A DNA stretch of 7,542 bases, taken from Acidobacteriota bacterium. GTDB taxonomy: Bacteria; Acidobacteriota; Blastocatellia; RBC074. Below the pieces are notes generated by a model. It searched no databases. It saw nothing but the letters and a program-made list of their open reading frames with translations, and had not been told where the DNA came from. This document shows positions 4,317 through 7,542 of the stretch, piece after piece; the first letter of the stretch is position 1; the number at the start of each line of letters is the position of its first letter. A program made the translations under genes and the position numbers. The stretch spans positions 1 through 7,542 of the forward strand of contig JABFSD010000011.1 in NCBI GenBank assembly GCA_013140935.1. Reading direction: 5' to 3'.

Positions 4317-6134
4317 ATGAAGAAAATGAAACCACGAAGAGACGAAGAACACGAAGAAAGGCAGAATTATTTGGGTTGTAGCCCTTCTTCCCCTCCTTCG
4401 TGTTCTTCGTTTCTTCGTGGTTATGTTTTGTTGTTCCTGCTTGCCGCGCTTTCTTTTGCCCAACCTGCGCGCCGTCCGAACATTCTGCTGATTCTTTCTG
4501 ACGATCAGGGCTACGGCGATTTGAGTTTGCACGGCAATCCATATCTGACGACGCCGCATATAGATCGCTTTGCCAAAGGCGGCATTCAGTTCGAGCGTTT
4601 TTTTGTGAGTCCGCTGTGCGCGCCGACGCGGGCGGCGTTGTTGACGGGGCGTTACAGCTTGCGCACGGGCGTGTGGGGCGTAACGCATAACAAAGAAGCG
4701 ATGCGTCCTGAAGAAACTACCATTGCCGAAATTCTCAAAGGCGCAGGCTATCGCACCGGCATTTTCGGCAAGTGGCACAACGGCGAACAGTTTCCTTACA
4801 CGCCGCCGGGGCAAGGCTTCGATGAGTTTTTAGGTTTTCACAACGGACATTGGAACAATTACTTCGATTCGGATTTATTGCGCGGCACGCAGTTCGTCAA
4901 AACGAAGGGTTACATCACCGACGTGCTGACCGACGAAGCGATGCGCTTTATGACGAAGCATCGCGCGCAGCCGTTCTTTGCTTACGTGCCGTTCAATGCG
5001 CCGCACGCGCCTTATCAAGTGCCGGATAAATACTTCGACAAATACAAAGCCAAAGGTTTAGACGATACGCTCGCCAGCGTTTATGGCATGGTAGAAAACA
5101 TTGACGACAACGTCGCGCGGCTGCTTGCTCATCTCGACGCGCTCAAGTTGCGCGAAAACACCATCGTTATTTTTATGACCGATAACGGCGCACAAACTGA
5201 CCGTTTCAACGCAGGGATGCGCGGACGCAAAGGCAGCGTTCACGAAGGCGGCTCGCGCGTGCCTTTCTTTTTGCAGTTTCCCGCGCGCTTCAAAACGCCG
5301 CGAACCGTTGCAACGATCTCGGCGCACATTGACGTGTTGCCGACATTGCTCGAACTATGCAACGTAGCTTTACCCCAAGACCTCGCGCTTGATGGGCGCA
5401 GTTTAGTTCCGTTGCTCGAAAATAAACCATTGCCCGAACGCACGCTCTTCGTCTCAAACAACGGCAGCAACGAAGTCAAAATGTTTCCCGGCGCGGCGCG
5501 TACGCAACAATATCGTTTGGTCAACGAAGGGCGCGGTTATGAGCTTTACGACCTGCTGGCCGACTCTGCGCAAAAGCAAAACCTGGCGAAAGACAAACCT
5601 GAAATCACCGCGCAACTCAGTCAGGCTTATGAGGCATGGTTTCGTGACGTGTCGAAAAAAGGCTTTACGCGCTTTCCGATTCCGGTGGGCTACGCCGCAG
5701 AAAATCCGGTGTTGATTAACGCCCCACAGGCTTCCTTCACGGGCAAGGTTCGCTTTCAGGGCAAACAGGGTTGGGCGAATGATTGGCTGACGGATTGGAC
5801 GAACGACAGCGATGAAATCTCTTGGGAACTCGAAGTCGTAAAAGCAGGCGACTATGAAATCGAGTTACGTTATCTCGCCCCGGACATTGGCAGCGATGTA
5901 ATGATTGCGATCAGTGACGGCAAGAATTCGGCGAAGGCGGCGATTGCAAAAACTACGATCACTAATCATCCGGTGATTCCTGACCGTGTGCCGCGTACTG
6001 AAGTTCCTGAACGTAATTGGGTTGAAGCCAAAATCGGTAAACTCACTCTGTCGCAAGGCCGCGCGACGTTGCGACTCACTAAAACCGGCAGCGGCGCAGT
6101 CGAAGTAAAAGCCCTTCGATTGCATAAGCGTTAA
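4317..6134 (+). CDS. Secreted type I sulfatase with C-terminal beta-sandwich domain
   Basis: This 605-residue formylglycine-dependent sulfatase is predicted to be exported, with a hydrophobic core at about 36-47 and a SFA-Q cleavage site near 48/49. The catalytic domain (about 52-450) shows NILLILSDDQGYGD (metal ligands Asp62, Asp63), CAPTRAALLTGRY (Cys101, the residue converted to formylglycine), GKWH (Lys152, His154), APHAPY (His230), MTDNGAQ (Asp289, Asn290) and GRKGSVHEGGSRVPF (Lys305, His309, Arg314), so it should be active if matured. Residues from about 470 look like a CBM6-like beta-sandwich, as often seen appended to such enzymes. The substrate is unknown. The ATG at 4317, 4 bases after mqnE, is the only sensible start. 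A frame open back to 4179 would overlap mqnE, and the ATG at 4423 is out of frame. Residues 5-36 come from a repeat. The formylglycine-generating enzyme is not in the window. Confidence 0.92.
   Translation: MKKMKPRRDEEHEERQNYLGCSPSSPPSCSSFLRGYVLLFLLAALSFAQPARRPNILLILSDDQGYGDLSLHGNPYLTTPHIDRFAKGGIQFERFFVSPLCAPTRAALLTGRYSLRTGVWGVTHNKEAMRPEETTIAEILKGAGYRTGIFGKWHNGEQFPYTPPGQGFDEFLGFHNGHWNNYFDSDLLRGTQFVKTKGYITDVLTDEAMRFMTKHRAQPFFAYVPFNAPHAPYQVPDKYFDKYKAKGLDDTLASVYGMVENIDDNVARLLAHLDALKLRENTIVIFMTDNGAQTDRFNAGMRGRKGSVHEGGSRVPFFLQFPARFKTPRTVATISAHIDVLPTLLELCNVALPQDLALDGRSLVPLLENKPLPERTLFVSNNGSNEVKMFPGAARTQQYRLVNEGRGYELYDLLADSAQKQNLAKDKPEITAQLSQAYEAWFRDVSKKGFTRFPIPVGYAAENPVLINAPQASFTGKVRFQGKQGWANDWLTDWTNDSDEISWELEVVKAGDYEIELRYLAPDIGSDVMIAISDGKNSAKAAIAKTTITNHPVIPDRVPRTEVPERNWVEAKIGKLTLSQGRATLRLTKTGSGAVEVKALRLHKR
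4330..4422. repeat. CACGAAG-type inverted repeat inside the sulfatase signal-peptide coding region
   Basis: The left arm (4330-4356) begins AACCACGAAGAGACGAAGAA and continues to CACGAAG. The right arm (4396-4422) ends TTTCTTCGTGGTT. The 27-base arms are reverse complements with a single mismatch (G4341 in the left arm). The loop is 39 bases. Units of ACGAAG recur within each arm, as in the intergenic copy at 1536-1618. The element is read through in frame. Its left arm encodes a highly charged Arg/Glu stretch, the right arm a Ser/Phe-Leu-Arg-Gly stretch that leads into the hydrophobic core of the signal peptide. Confidence 0.88.
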
Positions 6135-6256
6135 GATTCGTCGTAATGCCGTCAAAGTTAAGTTCACCCAACGACTGCACCGCAGGAATGCACCCTGATG
6201 TTTTTATGAATCGGTTTAATTGCACGAATTGAATACCTATTTATTTTAGCTAACAC

Positions 6257-6277
6257 TGCCTCAGCCGATGCCTCAGC
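6257..6277. repeat. Direct repeat TGCCTCAGC x2, 12-base period
   Basis: TGCCTCAGC occurs at 6257-6265 and exactly again at 6269-6277, separated by CGA. The start-to-start distance of 12 bases is near one helical turn, as in some tandem operator sites. It lies just downstream of a weak promoter-like pair. No regulator is known from the window, so any control role is conjecture. Confidence 0.4.
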
Positions 6278-6374
6278 TTGATAAAAATCATTCCCCAAAA
6301 AATCTCTACAACGCCAATTCATTGGGTTTAGCCCGCTCTGGTGTGCCTGTGACGCGAGCTTATTTTCGGTAATT

Positions 6375-6397
6375 TAGCCCTTGGGGCATAGCCCTTG
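6375..6397. repeat. Direct repeat TAGCCCTTG x2 with alternative GCCC/GGGC hairpins
   Basis: TAGCCCTTG occurs at 6375-6383 and 6389-6397, start-to-start distance 14. A GGGC at 6384-6387 can pair with the GCCC of the first copy (6377-6380), while the GGGGC at 6403-6407 can pair with the GCCC of the second copy. A third partial copy, TTTAGCCC, is at 6327-6334. In RNA this gives competing small hairpins in a likely leader. No known riboswitch class is recognised. Confidence 0.35.
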
Positions 6398-6423
6398 CGA
6401 TTAGGGGCGGCGCAGGTAAATCG

Positions 6424-6461
6424 CTTTAGCAGTTGTTTCTTTCTTAAGAAAAATGCTGAAG
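6424..6461 (+). promoter_or_regulatory. Stem-loop in the 5' leader of the OmpA-family gene
   Basis: CTTTAGCA (6424-6431) pairs in RNA with TGCTGAAG (6454-6461) over eight base pairs, including one G-U pair. Inside lies the perfect 12-base palindrome TTTCTTAAGAAA (6440-6451). The structure ends 19 bases before the ribosome site. It might protect the message from decay or affect translation; this is a structural observation only. Confidence 0.4.
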
Positions 6462-6480
6462 ATCAACAGGGGAAATTTAC

Positions 6481-6485
6481 GGAGG
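6481..6485 (+). promoter_or_regulatory. Strong Shine-Dalgarno site that fixes the OmpA-family start
   Basis: GGAGG at 6481-6485 lies nine bases before the ATG at 6495. A closer ATG at 6490 is followed immediately by AGA TGA, so it gives only a two-codon frame, and its 4-base spacing is too short. The ATG at 6495 opens the long frame and starts a proper signal peptide. Confidence 0.8.
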
Positions 6486-6494
6486 TTTAATGAG

Positions 6495-7542
6495 ATGAAA
6501 AACGCTAAATCGCTTCAATTTTTGTTGGTCGGAATGACGGTAATGGCACTTAGCTTTTCCGCCCTTGCGCAACAACTGGAACCACTGGCTGCATCACCGA
6601 CTGGCGCGCAGTTGAAAGAGACGACTGCTGCGACCAAAGGACAAGTTAGCGCCGGTCAGAAACAAAAAATCAGCGGCATTGTTTTGCGGCATGAAAATGA
6701 AAATCTGACGGTGCGTAGTTTTCAGGGAACTGAATACGAGGTGAGCGTGACTAACGCCACCAAGATCAAAGAGCGCAAGAGCAATCCCTTTCGCGGCGCG
6801 AAAAAATACAGCACGGCTGATCTGTCGCGCGGCTTGACCGTAGAAATCGAAGGGCGCGGCAATGAAGCAGGCGCTTTGATCGCGGACAAAATTCAATTTA
6901 GTGAAACCGAATTGCGCACGGCGAGTTCCATCGTGTCGCTGGTGACGCCGGTCGAAGGACGCGTAACCACCGCCGAAGATCGGTTGAGCCAATCCGAACA
7001 AAATGCGCAACGGTTGTCAGGTCAACTGGATGAACTTTCAGCCGTAGCCAATATGGCGAATGGCGGCGCGAAAGCGGCGCAAGAAGCGGCTGACAAAGCC
7101 ATGCTGGCGGCGAATTCAGCCAACGAGCGCATCACGACTACGGCAGAAACGTTGAACGGTCGTATCTCGTCACTGGACGAATATGAAGCGGCTAAAACCA
7201 TCACGCTCAATTTCAAAGTAGGCAGCGCCGTGCTTTCAACCGATGCCAAAGCCGCACTGGATGAAATTGCGACACAGGCCAAAAACGAAAAAGGTTACGT
7301 TATCCAAGTCGCCGGGTTCGCTTCGGCGGATGGCAACGAAACCCTTAATCGCCGCCTGAGCCAACGTCGCGCCGAAAACGTGATGAGCTACTTGATTGAA
7401 AATCACGACATTTCACAGCGTCGCATCGTTACCCCGCTGGGTTATGGTGAAGCTCGCCCGGCGGCGGACAACACCACGCGCGAAGGCCGCAAAGAAAATC
7501 GTCGCGTCGAAGTAGCAATTCTCGTGAGCAAAGGGTTGCTGA
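6495..7542 (+). CDS. OmpA-family cell-envelope protein, N-terminal DUF5666-like domain (partial, runs off the window)
   Basis: The frame is open for 349 codons to the window edge without a stop, so the 3' end is missing, probably by only a few residues since the OmpA domain is nearly complete. Domains in order: a signal peptide (1-25, ALA-Q cleavage); a small beta-rich domain at about 58-136 that resembles DUF5666 (SGIVLRHENENLTVRS, then LTVEIEGRGNEAGALIADKIQF); an Ala/Glu/Gln-rich probable coiled coil at about 155-228; and a C-terminal OmpA peptidoglycan-binding domain at about 235-345 with ITLNFKVGSAVLSTDA, GFASADGNETLNRRLSQRRA, GYGEARPAADNTTREGR and NRRVEV. There is no OmpA beta-barrel. 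It probably sits in the periplasm, tethering peptidoglycan to something bound by the N-terminal domain. It has its own strong ribosome site and a long leader, so it is likely transcribed separately from the sulfatase. Confidence 0.9.
   Translation, partial: MKNAKSLQFLLVGMTVMALSFSALAQQLEPLAASPTGAQLKETTAATKGQVSAGQKQKISGIVLRHENENLTVRSFQGTEYEVSVTNATKIKERKSNPFRGAKKYSTADLSRGLTVEIEGRGNEAGALIADKIQFSETELRTASSIVSLVTPVEGRVTTAEDRLSQSEQNAQRLSGQLDELSAVANMANGGAKAAQEAADKAMLAANSANERITTTAETLNGRISSLDEYEAAKTITLNFKVGSAVLSTDAKAALDEIATQAKNEKGYVIQVAGFASADGNETLNRRLSQRRAENVMSYLIENHDISQRRIVTPLGYGEARPAADNTTREGRKENRRVEVAILVSKGLL

Larger units (their letters stand above)
6135..6494. other. Gene-free region between the sulfatase and the OmpA-family gene
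   Basis: These 360 bases are richer in A and T than the genes and contain no convincing reading frame; the longest idea I considered, 28 codons from 6146, has no ribosome site or recognisable features. I see no clear intrinsic terminator after the sulfatase. Contents worth noting are a 9-bp direct repeat at 6257-6277, another at 6375-6397, a stem-loop at 6424-6461 and the ribosome site of the next gene. A weak promoter candidate is TTGCAC (6220-6225) with TATTTT (6242-6247) at a 16-base spacing. If this is the real start, the message would carry a leader of about 240 bases. Confidence 0.6.

Noticed and set aside
4236..4814. Long minus-strand open frame opposite the mqnE end and sulfatase start
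   Set aside because: Arg/Ala/Gln-rich composition typical of a frame opposite a GC-rich gene, antisense to conserved sulfatase motifs, and partly created by the inverted repeat.
6146..6232. Possible 28-codon gene after the sulfatase
   Set aside because: No ribosome site, no hydrophobic or other recognisable feature, and such short frames are expected by chance.
6594..7282. Minus-strand open frames opposite the OmpA-family gene
   Set aside because: The plus strand encodes a continuous signal peptide, coiled coil and OmpA domain here, so the opposite frames are by-products of its codon pattern.

Overview
The window looks like chromosomal DNA of a Gram-negative bacterium of roughly 50-55% GC. 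It makes menaquinone by the futalosine route (an aminofutalosine synthase plus UbiX- and UbiA-type enzymes) and exports proteins by the Sec pathway to a periplasm and outer membrane (an OmpA-type protein, a secreted sulfatase and a secreted redoxin). This mix, together with many small palindromic repeats, would suit an acidobacterium of the Blastocatellia type. That placement is inference from memory of such genomes; no taxonomic marker gene is present.

Layout. A short perfect palindrome (1-30) abuts the stop codon of larB, which runs leftward (30-776). An 88-base divergent intergenic region holds two back-to-back sigma70-like promoters whose -35 boxes overlap. Rightward from it come ubiX/mqnM (865-1518), a gap of about 130 bases filled mostly by a CACGAAG-type inverted repeat, then a tightly packed gene string: mqnP/ubiA-like (1648-2508), a secreted thioredoxin-like protein (2514-3182), mqnE (3185-4312) and a secreted type I sulfatase (4317-6134). 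The gaps within the string are 5, 2 and 4 bases, so it is almost certainly one transcript. A 360-base gene-free stretch with short direct repeats and a stem-loop follows, then the start of a secreted OmpA-family protein (6495 onward) that runs off the window.

How the genes fit together. MqnE makes aminofutalosine early in the pathway. MqnP (UbiA type) prenylates the naphthoate ring late in the pathway. UbiX/MqnM makes the prenylated flavin needed by the UbiD-type decarboxylase MqnL, which is not in the window. LarB is the first enzyme of nickel-pincer cofactor synthesis and is not part of the menaquinone pathway; it may simply share the control region. The redoxin and the sulfatase are not known pathway members.

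The most unusual aspect is the repeats. Four different small repeat families sit on gene edges. Two of them, a REPIN-like inverted pair and a CACGAAG inverted repeat, lie in frame inside the signal-peptide coding regions of two secreted proteins of the same operon. Removing either element on paper (72 and 93 bases, both multiples of three) leaves a normal-looking short signal peptide. This is the observation I would follow up first. I see no CRISPR array, transposase, phage gene or RNA gene.
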